This document shows, in pieces, positions 49,538 to 62,431 of a stretch of 64,000 nt of DNA (position 1 is its first letter; each line of letters opens with the position of its first letter). The notes beneath the pieces were generated by a model that was not told where the DNA came from, searched no databases, and saw nothing but the letters and a program-made list of their open reading frames with translations. The stretch spans positions 10,726,001 through 10,790,000 of the forward strand of contig OZ199840.1 of the NCBI GenBank assembly GCA_964304625.1. Direction: 5' to 3'. The position numbers and the translations under genes are program-made. Origin of the DNA: Kudoa neothunni. Lineage: Eukaryota; Cnidaria.

Positions 49538-52430
49538 ATGAAGCTATTATCTCACATTTTAGGAATATCATTAGTTATTTTTTGTAATTACACACATAAT
49601 TCCAACACTTGCTTAATAAATTTTAGCAAAATTTTTTTTATTAAATGGGGATGCTCCAGCACAATCTGCTCCTGCCCCTGTCCCTGAATCTACTCAAAAA
49701 GCTCTCAGCTACACTATCCTTAAAGAAAGCGATGGAAATAAGGTTAAAATTACTTTAAGTGGCAGTGATTATACTTCTCCAAAATGTTATATGAAAAAAT
49801 CTGAAGAAAATTCCGAAAATTATGCGGAAATAAATGGATGCCCTGGAAATGATAGTGGAGCCTCTGGAAAATGTTTTAGAACCTGTTCCGGAGAAGACAA
49901 TAAACTGACCTTCACTCAATTTTCCCCAAGGACCAAGTATGTAGCAGTTTTTACAGGGAGTGAAGCTGCAACTACCACTGGAAAATCTACAGGTGGAACA
50001 GTTTTTGGGCTCGAATTGCGTATATAATTATATATGTATTTATATAAAATAATATTAGGTTTATTGGTGAATCCGCAAGTAACAATAACAACTACAACTG
50101 CAACTTCAAATCCAAGAAAACTGAAATTAAGCACTGTCACATGCAAACAAGTTGCATGCCCCATATTTTACAAGGGAGTAAAATACGCAGATGGAACTGC
50201 TACAAATGATAGTACTAATGAGGTGGATTTTGATATGATGATACCTCATTACGAAATGAGATGTGAGAATTATCCAAGTTTTTTTTATAAACTGCAAAAC
50301 AAATATACGTTGAAGGAAATGGATGTTTATCAACCCCAATATTATGTTAAATTTAAAGACATTGATAAAACTAAATATCAAATAAAGTTTACTAATAAAT
50401 TCCCCTTCGAAATATGTCGTTTCAGTATTAAGGAAGAGTCTACTGAAGTTAATGCGACTTCATCCAATGAATACACTTCAAATTGCGGCGGAACAGGGAA
50501 AGATTGTTATGCTCCTTGTAATGACGTAGAATTAACATTCTCTGACACAAAAGTTCTGGTTGAAGTTATGATTCAAACAAGACATTTTCCTTTAGGAAAA
50601 GTTGATACAAATTACGTTGGATACATACAAAAGAAATTTGGTAATAGATCATTATTTTTATTTTTAAATACTTGATATTAGTCATTACTAAGTCCCCCAC
50701 CGCTGATGGGACGTTATTGTCCACTTTCAAAAAAGATGGTGTCACTTTAAACGTTCCTTTATTTAATCCAACAGACAATCCTAAATTTGGAAGTTGCACG
50801 GTGACGCATTATGCAGCAGACAAACCGGCTCCTACTAGCGGTGAAAGAACAAATTGTGTAAATTCTGGAAGTTCTGGTAGTACTCAATGCGGAGATACAT
50901 GTACATCGGCTTTGACGATAACAGGATTATCTCCCGGAAAACCATATATATTTCTTATAGCAGCCGGAGTATCTGATGGAATAAAGGAAGGTTTTAAGGA
51001 AAAAATATTCTTTAGAACAGGTATATAATTTTAATATTTAATTTATTGTAAAGTATGCTAAGAAAAAGAAGATTCAAAAACATTTCCTCCAGTAACACCA
51101 ACGTTAAGTGAGACAGCGGCCTCAATCAAAGCCATATCTGGAGATGACACATTGACAAAAGATGACGCTACATGCGCCTATTATATTAGTCCACGCGGGA
51201 AGGATGTTTATGTTTGTGCAATGTGCATTGATAGTTATCCATGCCGAGGTTTATGCAGGGAAACTCAGACTATTGTTGGATTGAAGCCAGGAAGTGAGTA
51301 TGACCTTAAGGTTGTTGCACATAAAGATTATGGGTTCAAAGTACATCCAATTACAACAAGTATATTAACTAAGATAAATTGAATGAGTTGATTTATAGCA
51401 AAATCAACATTCACATTAACAAAGGAATTTGTCGACAAGGGTTTCAAAATAGTAGGCACATTGTCTACACCTGATGCAGAGGCTAAATGCCACTACAACG
51501 TGGAAGTTAAGAAGGGAAATCAGTATACTTTAATTCACCAATGCCCCCAAGCACCAATTTCTCCAAAACCAGCTGAAACCCCTTCCAATAAATCAAAGCT
51601 TTCCAAAATTATGGTCGCTAGATCAGCAACTGATTCGACTTCCCCTCAATCGAGAAAAACGACCTCAAATATGCCCACCTATTGCACTGAGCCTCCATCA
51701 TGTTCTGAGATATTATTCACAACTAATTATGATCGCTCTAAGAAATATCGTGTGGTGGTAACTAAGGCAGGAGCACACGACGCAAATATTGAAATTCCGG
51801 AAAGTAAAATTTTTGCTTTTATTAAAAAATTAAAATTTGTATTATAATATAATTATTATAATTAGATCCTATTGTAAAAAACCAAGATATAACTAAACAA
51901 ATTATTATTAGCATTGAGCGTGATGGAAACAAATTAAAGGTTACGTCGGCACTACCACAGCAATTCGCTGAGAACACATGTGGATGGGAATTAAGAGACT
52001 CAACCAATCCTGAGAACATTTTAGTTAAATCATGTAATGGAGAAAACGATGGAGGTTGTGAAACCCTTCCTAAATGCAAAGAATTTGAAATCACAAATGT
52101 TGAGGATACAAACGATTACCATTTGACAGTTTATGTTAGCAGTGATAAAACAATCAATGGAAATAGCCAAATTAAGAAAGGTATATGTGTTATATGCTTA
52201 AATTATCAAATTCTTCTTAGGAGAAAGTTACGACACAATGAAATCAACGTAATTTAGTTGTATTTATTTTTGTCTTTTATAACACTTATTTAGATCAAAA
52301 AACACTATGTAAATATATAATATATGTATTTGTAAATATTTAATGATTTAGAATAATAATAGTCGCAGCCGCTGTAGGTGTGGTTATTCTAGCTGCCGTT
52401 GCTGTGGTTTTCATAAAGAAAAGGAATTAA
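49538..52430 (+). CDS. Type I membrane protein with seven Cys-rich FN3-like modules, copy A
   Basis: Nine exons join in one frame (827 aa): 49538-49583, 49627-50019, 50059-50640, 50682-51020, 51063-51359, 51399-51803, 51866-52180, 52221-52248, 52352-52430. Exon 1 starts a signal peptide (MKLLSHILGISLVIF). Exon 2 encodes module 1, exon 3 two modules, and exons 4-7 one each. Modules are fibronectin-III-like by their C-terminal strand motif (LTITGLSPGKPYIFLIAA, TIVGLKPGSEYDLKVVAH). They add a cysteine set, roughly C-x(n)-C-x(n)-C-x3-C before that motif. The first seven introns are all phase 1, so each module exon is symmetric and can duplicate without frameshift. Exon 9 encodes one membrane helix (IIIVAAAVGVVILAAVAVVF) and ends KKRN. 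An adhesion or host-contact surface protein is plausible but inferred. Confidence 0.85.
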
Positions 52431-52880
52431 CCAGCGATTTATTATTTAATTACAGATTTTATTTATCAATTAATATAATATTTTAATAAATCATTTAATT
52501 TATATTTTCGTTTCTATAGCAATTCTCTCTAAATTTTCAGTTAGCTCACTTAAAATATAGAAATTTTGTACCCATTTGAATAAGTTATAAAATAAAAAAT
52601 AAAAAATCGTGTTTATCTCACTTAGATGCTTATATAATCCTAATAAATTATTTTATACAACAATATAATTTTAGTTGATTTATATTTAACTTAATTAGCT
52701 ATGTATGATAATTGCAGAATTGTATAATTAATTTTTACTCTCCAATGCGTAGAAATTTGAAAAAACCAATATTAAAATCAAAATATGATAAATTAAACAG
52801 TTTCCCTTTATCCATGGTCAATATATGCTTTAATTATGAAAAACTACGTTCAACTGCGATCGAAGGCAGTAGAATTAGAG
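52431..52880. other. 3' UTR and end of duplication arm A
   Basis: Similarity with arm B continues to 52716 and then stops abruptly, beside the hAT relic. AATAAA-like signals occur near 52485 and 52590. Confidence 0.5.
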
Positions 52881-54600
52881 TTAATCTAAAGCAACTTTTG
52901 AAAGTATGGGATACTTTCTAGTATACTCTTCTTTCGACGTAATTTCAAAATTTTTTCCTTGATCGTAACATTTAGGGAACTTTATATATTCGCTCTTGAG
53001 TCCATCAGTGTCCTGGCTTTCAACATAAGGAGAAATTAGTCCGAAATTAACATTTTTAAAATTAGGACTGCATAGATCAAGAACATCCATCGTTTTTAAG
53101 AAATCAGGTGAAAAGAAACAACCATCAGTCTGCTTTGTCATTATTATTGATAGTTCCAAAATCAAAGAATCGATGAATTGTGTCATCTTCTGAAGGATCT
53201 TTTGTCGACGACCAAGAGGCAATATTGAAATAACATTTTCATAAGTGCTTAATATTTCTTCTTTAGGAATATTATATTTATTGTTTATCCAATTGTAAAG
53301 TTATGTAAATCCAAAGGAATTATCAGATTCAATTAAGGATGAGAATTTGTATAATGGATCAAGAGAAGATATTATAATTATAAATTGTATATAAATAGAA
53401 AATTCGTTAAAAGATTCTTCGGAGAGTTCAATGTATTCAATAAATTTGGAGAGAGATTTGTGTCCAGATTCCAGAAAAAGTTCTTTTATTACTGGAAAAT
53501 AATATCTACATCTACAGCAAAGAAAACACTTGTAAAGCTGTACCACCTAATGTCGAGCATTGTTGGAATTTCTTTACGACATTCGATTTTTTGTTTAACC
53601 AAATAATGCAAAAAGCTAGTTTTTACTTAGAAATGCGTAAAATTTCATACAGAAATGTTTGGCATCGAGGAATACAGTATCTATTGATTTTTTCACTGAT
53701 AAATGGATAAGATTTGAAAACACGGTATCCAAATAATATTATGATAAATGGTAGATATACTTCTGTAATATTTTTTCATATATGGTGCAGAATTAGATAC
53801 AATTGTCATACATTGTTTCCGACACTTCATTGGCAATTATAATGGCATTGCATTCGCGGAGAATTTTCAGATCAAGCATAAGTAATTTCCTCGTTGATGT
53901 CTCATGATCGTAAAAACAAGCCAAAATATTTAGCAAAGTCCTATTTCTAAGATTTGGCGATTCATCGATAATGAAAGAAAATCAATTATTTTTTAGCAAT
54001 AATTTCACACATTCATTATTTTGTTGAAATAAATATGGCAATTGCTTTTCAACCAAGGCTCGACCATTAGGTAATGATCTGGAAGGCACACAGTATTTGG
54101 AAAAAAACCTGCGTAATGTACTTTTTTTTATCAATGGAAGGTCATCATATACAACCATGGAAATCAAATATATTTCGATAACAATGTTGTTCTTATCTCT
54201 AAAAAGGAGATTAAGAACTGGTCAGGAATTTTCATGAGATAATTTCGTAGATATATGTTTTTTCGAGTTGACGTGTTCTACAACTCTATTTAGTTGCATA
54301 CGTAGTTTTATTTTACAATATTTGCAAACAAGACTTTCACCCATGATTTCGGAATCAACTTATTCTGACAAAAAATTGTCAATTGATCTTCGCTTTCTAC
54401 CCATCTTAGATTTAAACTTCTAGCGAAGAAGGCCGGAAAATTCGCGGAAAAATAAACGTCGAAATTAAAATTTTTTAAAAATTCGACGATTAAAATCGAT
54501 TTTAATCGAAAACGGCAATGCCTACTTATACGTAACTTCACAATTATCTCTAGTTCAGCAAAAATCTGGGAACCGTATATCATTTTAAAATATTTTTAAA
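52881..54600 (-). mobile_element. hAT-family DNA transposon relic, better copy
   Basis: From the 5' end (high coordinates): a leader plus a BED-like zinc finger (VCKYCKIKLRMQLNRVVEHV, then H near 54250), then ISMVVYDDLPL...LPNGRAL, FSFIIDESPNLRNRT and ACFYDHET. Further down are HFCMKFYAFLSKN, ELFLESGHKSLSKF and a C-terminal part at 52881-53222 (LGRRQKILQKMTQFIDSLIL). Reading frames are interrupted by several stops and shifts, so it is inactive. The zinc finger resembles the CGGBP1-type hAT group. It separates the two duplication arms. Confidence 0.78.
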
Positions 54601-56089
54601 TCGATATCAACTTGAATATATTTCAATGAAAACACACAACAAATATTAAACATAAAAAGGTAAAATAAGTATTTGTGGTATTACTCAAATCCCAAAGATC
54701 TATTGTTAAAAAACATTCGTATTCCATGTTTTCTATTACTTTCTCAATATAAATTTTTCAATAAAAATAAGTTGCTGCCATTGCATCACCTCAAACAAAG
54801 AGGAGAGAAACCACCAACATGCCTGGGAGGAAATGAATCATATTTTGTGTTGATATAGAAAGTTTATTGATTTCGTTTTTAAGAATGAATTTTAAAGTAT
54901 GATTTTATAAAAGTCCTTCAAATAACAACAAAATAAGAGAATTTAGCTTGAGTTTTGTTTGTTACAAAAGAGTATTAATATTCGACATCATTATAATATA
55001 ATAATTACATTAATACTATTTTCATCAAAATATTTGTTTGAAACATAAAAGAATAAGATACTTACTTAATTTCGAAGTTGAACTTAAATTTGGGTCAAAG
55101 AAACGTCAGAATATTATTGTAGATTTTAGTTTATTTAATTAAATCCATAACTTAATATTTATAATTCTATGTTCCATTAAAAATCAAGAATATGAAGAAA
55201 AAAATAAGTTTAATAATAAAAAAAAATATATATTACTTTTAACGGAGAATAAAAAATTGATGTTGAAAATTGATCAAACAAGAAAAAATTATATAAACTT
55301 ATAAACATAACAAAGTTAAATTAATATTAATAATAATCCGTCAAAAATAGTTTCATTCTTAGAGATCATCCACAATTATTAACTTTGTTAGTAACTGTTA
55401 TTTTAATTAATTACAAATTTTCCAATTACTAATCATATTTTAAGCACATTTTAGGAGAAAATTTATCAAATAACGCTCAATAATTATCTCTAGTAGTGTA
55501 GTTTTTCGACAATAAAATTCATGATATTAAAAATACTTATATAGCCTTACTTTGGATAAAATAAAAATGAAAAAATACTATGAGGATCGAGAAATTTTCA
55601 ATATTACACATGCCAGAACAACTGTTTATAATGACTTATTGTTAATTTTTTTAATTATAATACCATGAAAAAATAAAATAAACCTTTTAGTGCACGAATT
55701 GTAATCACATTCATATTCCTTCATAGTGGAATATAGAAACCAATGTTTAACATGAGGATTATGTTGCTGACTTCACCATCATGTATGCGATTTGAAGAAA
55801 AATTTTGATACGCTCCAGATGGGAAGAGCATATAAGATTTTTTAGAGCCGCTTTCGACGAAAAAAGTTGCAATGAAACTATAAAAATAGAGGAGTCACAC
55901 GCCCCGCAATAACCCGCTTACGACTTAAGTTAACTAAAACATAAATTTGTAAAAATTAAAAAATTTTATAGAAAAAAATGTAGTCACATGTTTTTAAATT
56001 CAGATTTGAAATATCTGAAGTAAGAAAAAAGATATTCATCGTCTTAAGAATCGACGGCCCCAGAAGGGATTATACGGTCTCGTTAGAAT
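54601..56089. other. Intergenic between hAT relic and arm B
   Basis: AT-rich. No gene or RNA recognised. Confidence 0.45.
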
Positions 56090-58827
56090 AGCCAGTGCCT
56101 TATTTAATTTAATATTCCATATTAGACAGAAAAAACAACTCTTATACAATAATTTCTAACAGATAAAATTCTTTTTTAGCATATATAATTTGTATGGGGG
56201 AAAATTAGGAATAGTTTATATTCTATTGAAATATTATTTATTTAGAGTATTCTGTAATATGAATACATATAGCAGGCAAAATGCATTGTTTTGATAATCC
56301 ATCTACTATCTATATACAGTCAAGATTTTGTATTGCGTAATTTTTGGGACCGATAAAAAATTATTCAATATCGGGTCATATTGATTTTTACGTTACGCAT
56401 TATTAAGTCAGGGGAACATAGAAAAAATATTTTTTAATTCTTTTTAAACGGAATAATTTATTAAACGAAATAAGGATAATGATTCAAAATTTAATTCCAA
56501 TGCAATTATTTTCAACATGAAAATTTTAAATTACTTATTAATGAATTACGATATATCCAATATCGACTATTTTTTAAATATTTAGGATGATACTTAGGCG
56601 CTGAGTATCTGTGTTGTTATAAGGGGGCATTATAGTTTATATCCGATAAAATAGTATTTTGAGCCAATGAATGTTCTTTTCTGAAGTTATGATATAGATA
56701 AATAAATTTCGCAATTTTTAAGATTCCACAAAATTATCTTACTTTTAATTTCATAATCTCGATTGTTAAAGTATAATACTTAAAAAAAATTTTAAACTTT
56801 ATCCTGACTATGGATTAAGTGAAAGTATTAGTGTATTTTTCAAACAAAAATATTTCTACTAAGAAATGAAACTGGGAATTTTGCTCCAATGCTTTTATAT
56901 TTTTCTAATATAGAATGGTTATTCCATAGAAAAATGTTAGATCATGTTTTTTATGCGAGTGGAGTTAGCGATTTTCTTGTGACAGCATGATCATTGTCAT
57001 GCAAAGAATTTAAGATAGAATATATTTTTATTTTTCCATGAGAGAACTTTTTGGTTACTTATTCGCCATAATTATCAAAAATAAATAATCAGTGCTGACA
57101 TAATTGATGCCATTAAGAGTCTGAAAGTATCCCGAATAAAATTATCCTTATGAAAATTACAGATGATGATTGTCGACTATGCAATCATTCCACCTCTTGG
57201 CAAATCATGTAATGCCTATTACAACTTAGGAACCGAACTCAGACTTTACCAGTTGGCTGAAACTAAAAATTCTAAAGCAGTTAGATGAACTCACGAAATT
57301 TCTCCATAGGTGGTGTGTCGATAAAGTTACAACCCAAGTGGTTTAGGCAACCGTTGATTTTTAATATTGCGATGAATTGAAATAATAATAATAATAAATA
57401 CCTTGATGAGAATTTTAGACTTAAATAAATTGCCGTGTAAGAATGAATTTCAAAAAGACAACGCTACCAACGTTTTGGTGTCACCAAGTCAAATGATACC
57501 CCCATATTTCTCAAAAAGCTATGTAGGTATATACCATTTGTTCAACTTACCTATACAAATAATCTTTTTCAAGATTAATCAATAACGAATGTACGGTACT
57601 AAACTAACTTCATGTGAAGACGATATGCGAGTGGCACCTTCTAAGACGACCCCGCATATTTCGGTGTTAGTTTTGAAAGAAAGCAACAGAAACCTCATTG
57701 ATATTAAATACTCTTCGATTTTGTGCTAGAATTTTTTTATTTATGTCTTTTAATCTTTCGTCTGTTCAATAAGTTTTGTTCATTATTTTAAATAATTAAA
57801 ATAATTATCTTATGAATTTAAATTCACAGACATATTTCACAATCGCACAGCTCCATGCATTTGATAATGTTAAGAATCACTGGAATCGACTTGCATTTTT
57901 AAGTTAAATTACATATGTATAATTAATACAATTTTAAGATAATAAATTTATATAAATAATTATCAGAAGATCAAAAGATAATAATAGTTGATATTATTAC
58001 TATTTTTTCCTGGTTATAAAATTCAAATTGATGGAATGCGTAATGAAACTTTTTAGATAAATCATGAATAGAAGGTTTTAAATGCACAGGTTTTATGAAT
58101 GGTGAGTTTATTTCGTACTCTCAAAATATTATGATAATAATTCTCACTCAAATTTTAGGAAAAATGAAGAATTGTAATATTTTTGAGGTACAACATACTT
58201 TACTGTTGTGATTACTTATGATAAAATCACGCAGAAAAAGGCTCTTTTTTGTTATTTTATAAACATAGAGTGAAAAATTAATTTTTCGCATTATTTTACT
58301 TTCGATCTTTATATAAAAATAAAAAAATATAATTATATTGAAGATAATAACAATGCAGTTTTCCCAACATAAAATTATTTTTAGGTAATTCAATTTAATT
58401 TGAATATCATTTTAGTTATAAATTATACTTATTTTCTTAACATGGAAAAATAGATACATAATTTAGTTCTGATTAAAATAAGGGTTTATTGATTAAAATA
58501 TTAATGAATCAATTAGGGATTTTATGTTATGCTTAAATTCATTAGTATTAATACATTCATTCATTACATCATATTTAATCAATGAACGGTTAACATGAAG
58601 TATTGTTATTGTTTTTATGCTATAATCATATCATACTAAATTAATATAATAAATTCATAATTTTCATAGGTTACTTAAATAAAAATTATATCGTTTATAT
58701 TATATTCAACTTTAATTTAACTAGTAAATATTATAATGTTTGTTATATAATAGACTTCAATATAATTGAATAACCCTATTTGAACAAATGTAACGACAAC
58801 TTCCGTGAGTAAATTAGACTCAATACA
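56090..58827. other. Non-coding 5' flank of membrane-protein gene B
   Basis: No supported gene. A 41-codon frame at 57163-57285 (YAIIPPLGKSCNAYYNLG) and the frame at 57403-57585 look protein-like but are disrupted in arm A, so they are probably relics. Confidence 0.4.
57547..57836 (+). ncRNA. 290-bp invariant island B, candidate structured RNA
   Basis: Exact copy of 48277-48566 with the same predicted stems. It lies about 1 kb upstream of gene B in the same relative position, so conversion between arms is the main alternative to selection. Confidence 0.35.
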
Positions 58828-61715
58828 ATGAAGCTACCATCTCATATTTTGGGAATATCGTTAGTTATTATTTGAAATTACACACATAATTCCAACAATT
58901 GCTTAATAAATTTTAGCAAATTTTTTTTTATTAAATGGGGATGCTCCGGCGCAACCTGTTCCCTCACCTTCTCAAAAAACTCTCAGCTACGCTATCGTCA
59001 AAGAAGGTGATGTTAAAAAGGTCAAAATTACTTTAAGTGGTAGTGACTATACTTCTACAAAATGTTATATCAAGAAGTCTGTTGAAAATTCTGAAAACTA
59101 TACCGATATAAATGAATGCCCTGGAAATTCTGTAAGTGGAGCCTCTGGAAAATGTTTTAGAACCTGTTCCGGAGAAGACAATAAATTGACCTTTGATAAA
59201 TTTTCACCTAGGACTAAGTACGTAGCAGTTTTTACAGGGAGTGACGCTGCAACTACCACTGGAAAATCTACAGGTGGAACAGTTTTTGGGCTCGAATTGC
59301 GTATATAATTATACTCGTATTTATATAACATAAAATCAGGTTTATTGGTGAATCCGCAAGTAACAATAACAACTACAGCTGTGACTACAACTCCAAGAAA
59401 ACTGAAATTAAGCACTGTCACATGCAAACAAGTTGCGTGTCCTATATTTTACAATGGAGTACAATACGCAGATGGAACTGTTGGAACTAGTTGCACTGAA
59501 GCTAATCAGAATCATGAAGTAGAATTCAATTTGATGATACCTCATTATGAAATGAGATGTGAGCATTACCCCAGTTTTTTTTATAAACTACAAAACATAT
59601 ATACGTTGAAGGAAATAGACGTTTATCAACCTCAATATTTTGTTAAATTTAAAGAAACTGATAAAACTAAATACTTAATAAAGTTTACTAATAAGTTTCC
59701 CTTTGAAATATGCCGTTTTAGCATTAAAGAAGTTACTACTGCTGGAGCTGGTGCGACTACATCCCAACAATATACTTCAAAATGCGGCGGAACAACGCAA
59801 GATTGCTATGCTCCTTGTAATGACGTGGAATTAACGTTCGTCGACTCAAAAGTTCTGGTTGAAGTTATGATTCAAACAAGACACTTTCCTTTAGAAAAAG
59901 TTGATGAAAAATACCTTGGCTATATACAAGAGAAATTTGGTAATAGATAATTATTCGTTTTTGAATGATCTCTGTTAGTCGTGACTGAGACCTCCACTAC
60001 TGGGGGACAACTGTTGTCCACTATCACCAAAAATGGTGTCACATTAAACGTACCTTTATTTAATCCAACCACAACCCCGAAATTTACCAGCTGTACAGTT
60101 ACTCATTATGCAGCAGACGAACCGGCTCCTACAAGCGGTGCAGTAACAAATTGTGAAATTTCTGGTTCCAACTGTGGCGATAATTGTGCATCAGCTCTAA
60201 CGATAACAGGATTATCTGCCGGAAAGCCATATATACTTCTTATTGCAGCTGCTGTTACTAATGGAATAAAGGAAGGTTTTAAGGAGAAAATATTATTTAG
60301 AACAGGTATATAATTTTAATATTTAATTTATTGTAAAGTATGCTAAGAAAAAGAAGATTCAAAAACATTTCCTCCAGTAACACCAACGTTAAGTGAAACA
60401 ACGGCCTCAATCAAAGTCATACCTGGAGACGGAGCATTGATAAAAACTGACGTTACATGCGCTTATTATATTAGTCCACGCGGAAAGGATGTGTATGTTT
60501 GTGCAATGTGCATCGATAGCTACCCATGTCGAGGCATATGCAAGGAAACTCAGACTATTGTTGGATTGAAGCCAGGAAGTGAGTATGACCTTAAGGTTGT
60601 TGCACATAAAGATTATGGGTTCAAAGTACATCCAATTACAACAAGTATATTAACTAAGATAAATTGAATGAGTTGATTTATAGCAAAATCAACATTCACA
60701 TTAACAAAGGAATTTGTCGACAAGGGTTTCAAAATAGTAGGCACATTGTCTACACCTGATGCAGAGGCTAAATGCCACTACAACGTGGAAGTTAAGAAGG
60801 GAAATCAGTATACTTTAATTCACCAATGCCCCCAAGCACCAATTTCTCCAAAACCAGCTGAAACCCCTTCCAATAAATCAAAGCTTTCCAAAATTATGGT
60901 CGCTAGATCAGCAACTGATTCGACTTCCCCTCAATCGAGAAAAACGACCTCAAATATGCCCACCTATTGCACTGAGCCTCCATCATGTTCTGAGATATTA
61001 TTCACAACTAATTATGATCGCTCTAAGAAATATCGTGTGGTGGTAACTAAGGCAGGAGCACACGACGCAAATATTGAAATTCCGGAAAGTAAAATTTTTG
61101 CTTTTATTAAAAAATTAAAATTTGTATTATAATATAATTATTATAATTAGATCCTATTGTAAAAAACCAAGATATAACTAAACAAATTATTATTAGCATT
61201 GAGCGTGATGGAAACAAATTAAAGGTTACGTCGGCACTACCACAGCAATTCGCTGAGAACACATGTGGATGGGAATTAAGAGACTCAACCAATCCTGAGA
61301 AGGTTTTAGTCAAATCATGTAATGGAGAAAACGATGGAGGTTGTGAAACCCTTCCTAAATGCAAAGAATTTGAAATCACAAATGTTGAGGATACAAACGA
61401 TTACCATTTGACAGTTTATGTTAGCAGTGATAAAACAATCAATGGAAATAGCCAAATTAAGAAAGGTATATGTGTTATATGCTTAAATTATCAAATTCTT
61501 CTTAGGAGAAAGTTACGACACAATGAAATCAACGTAATTTAGTTGTATTTATTTTTGTCTTTTATAACACTTATTTAGATCAAAAAACACTATGTAAATA
61601 TATAATATATGTATTTGTAAATATTTAATGATTTAGAATAATAATAGTCGCAGTCGCTGTAGGTGTGGTTGTTCTAGCGGCGGTCGCTGTGGTTTTCATA
61701 AAGAAAAGGAATTAA
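58828..61715 (+). CDS. Type I membrane protein with seven Cys-rich FN3-like modules, copy B
   Basis: Same exon plan as copy A: 58828-58873, 58917-59300, 59340-59939, 59979-60305, 60348-60644, 60684-61088, 61151-61465, 61506-61533, 61637-61715 (826 aa if spliced alike). Modules 1-4 differ from copy A by many substitutions and small in-frame indels. Module 6 is identical in protein, and modules 5, 7 and the membrane exon are nearly so. The signal-peptide exon has lost its donor: TTTGTAATT in copy A is TTTGAAATT here, so reading through gives a stop after MKLPSHILGISLVII. All other exons and splice sites are intact and in frame. That suggests recent loss, an unusual GA donor, or an alternative first exon. 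The KKRN tail is kept. Confidence 0.78.
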
Positions 61716-62001
61716 CCAGCTATTTATTATTTAATTACAGATTTTATTTATCAATTAGTATATTATTTTAATAAATCATTTAATTTATATTTTCGTTTCT
61801 ATAGCAATTCTCTCTAAATTTTCAGTTAGCTCACTTAAAATATAGAAATTTTGTACCCATTTGAATAAGTTATAAAATAAAAAATAAAAAATCGTGTTTA
61901 TCTCACTTAGATGCTTATATAATCCTAATAAATTATTTTATACAACAATATAATTTTAGTTGATTTATATTTAACTTAATTAGCTATGTATGATAATTGC
62001 A

Positions 62002-62431
62002 ACATTATATGATTAATTTTTCATCAAAATTTGGAGTTATTAAGGATAACCATTATTTAGATTGATTGAAAATAAAAAAGATATGGAGAATGATTATGTT
62101 CATAGTAGTATAAGATGTGTATAGAAAAATGTTAACCCTCTAAGGCAGGGACTCTCAACCGGGGTAAATTTTAAATGACAGGGGTTAGATTAATTACCAT
62201 CAAAATTGGATAGGAGAAATTTTTGTACAATGGGCTTGTGAGGTACTTAAGGATTCCTAAGGAACTATATTATTTAGGGCTATAAAACTCAATACGGTAG
62301 GTGACGGCTCGTGCGCACCTGCCATGATTTAATGACTTACACTATAGTGCGTCTAATTAAAATGAATCGAATAAAAGCATAACAATTATAATAAATTATT
62401 AAAACCTTAGTTTTCGTTTTACTTTGTTGTA
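62002..62431. other. Intergenic between arm B and pogo relic
   Basis: AAGGCAGGGACTCTCAACCG at about 62143-62162 resembles a hAT-type terminal repeat, but no partner end was found. Otherwise nothing. Confidence 0.35.

Larger units (their letters stand above)
45960..52716 (+). repeat. Segmental duplication, arm A
   Basis: Aligns in the same orientation with 56090-62001. Non-coding 5' flanks are about 75-80% identical in the parts compared by eye. About 0.95 kb of arm A (roughly 46.35-47.39 kb) has no counterpart in arm B. Two tracts are far more similar: 48277-48566 (identical) and 51011-52716 (nearly identical, constant offset 9285). Both arms carry one membrane-protein gene. Confidence 0.85.
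56090..62001 (+). repeat. Segmental duplication, arm B
   Basis: Partner of 45960-52716. The join to unique sequence is sharp at 62001 (after ATTGCA), the same base at which arm A ends at 52716. Confidence 0.85.

Noticed and set aside
50566-50799. Minus-strand frames over the FN3-like genes, also at 49916-50164, 51822-52094 and 61107-61379
   Set aside because: Antisense shadows that repeat in both copies only because the sense exons do.
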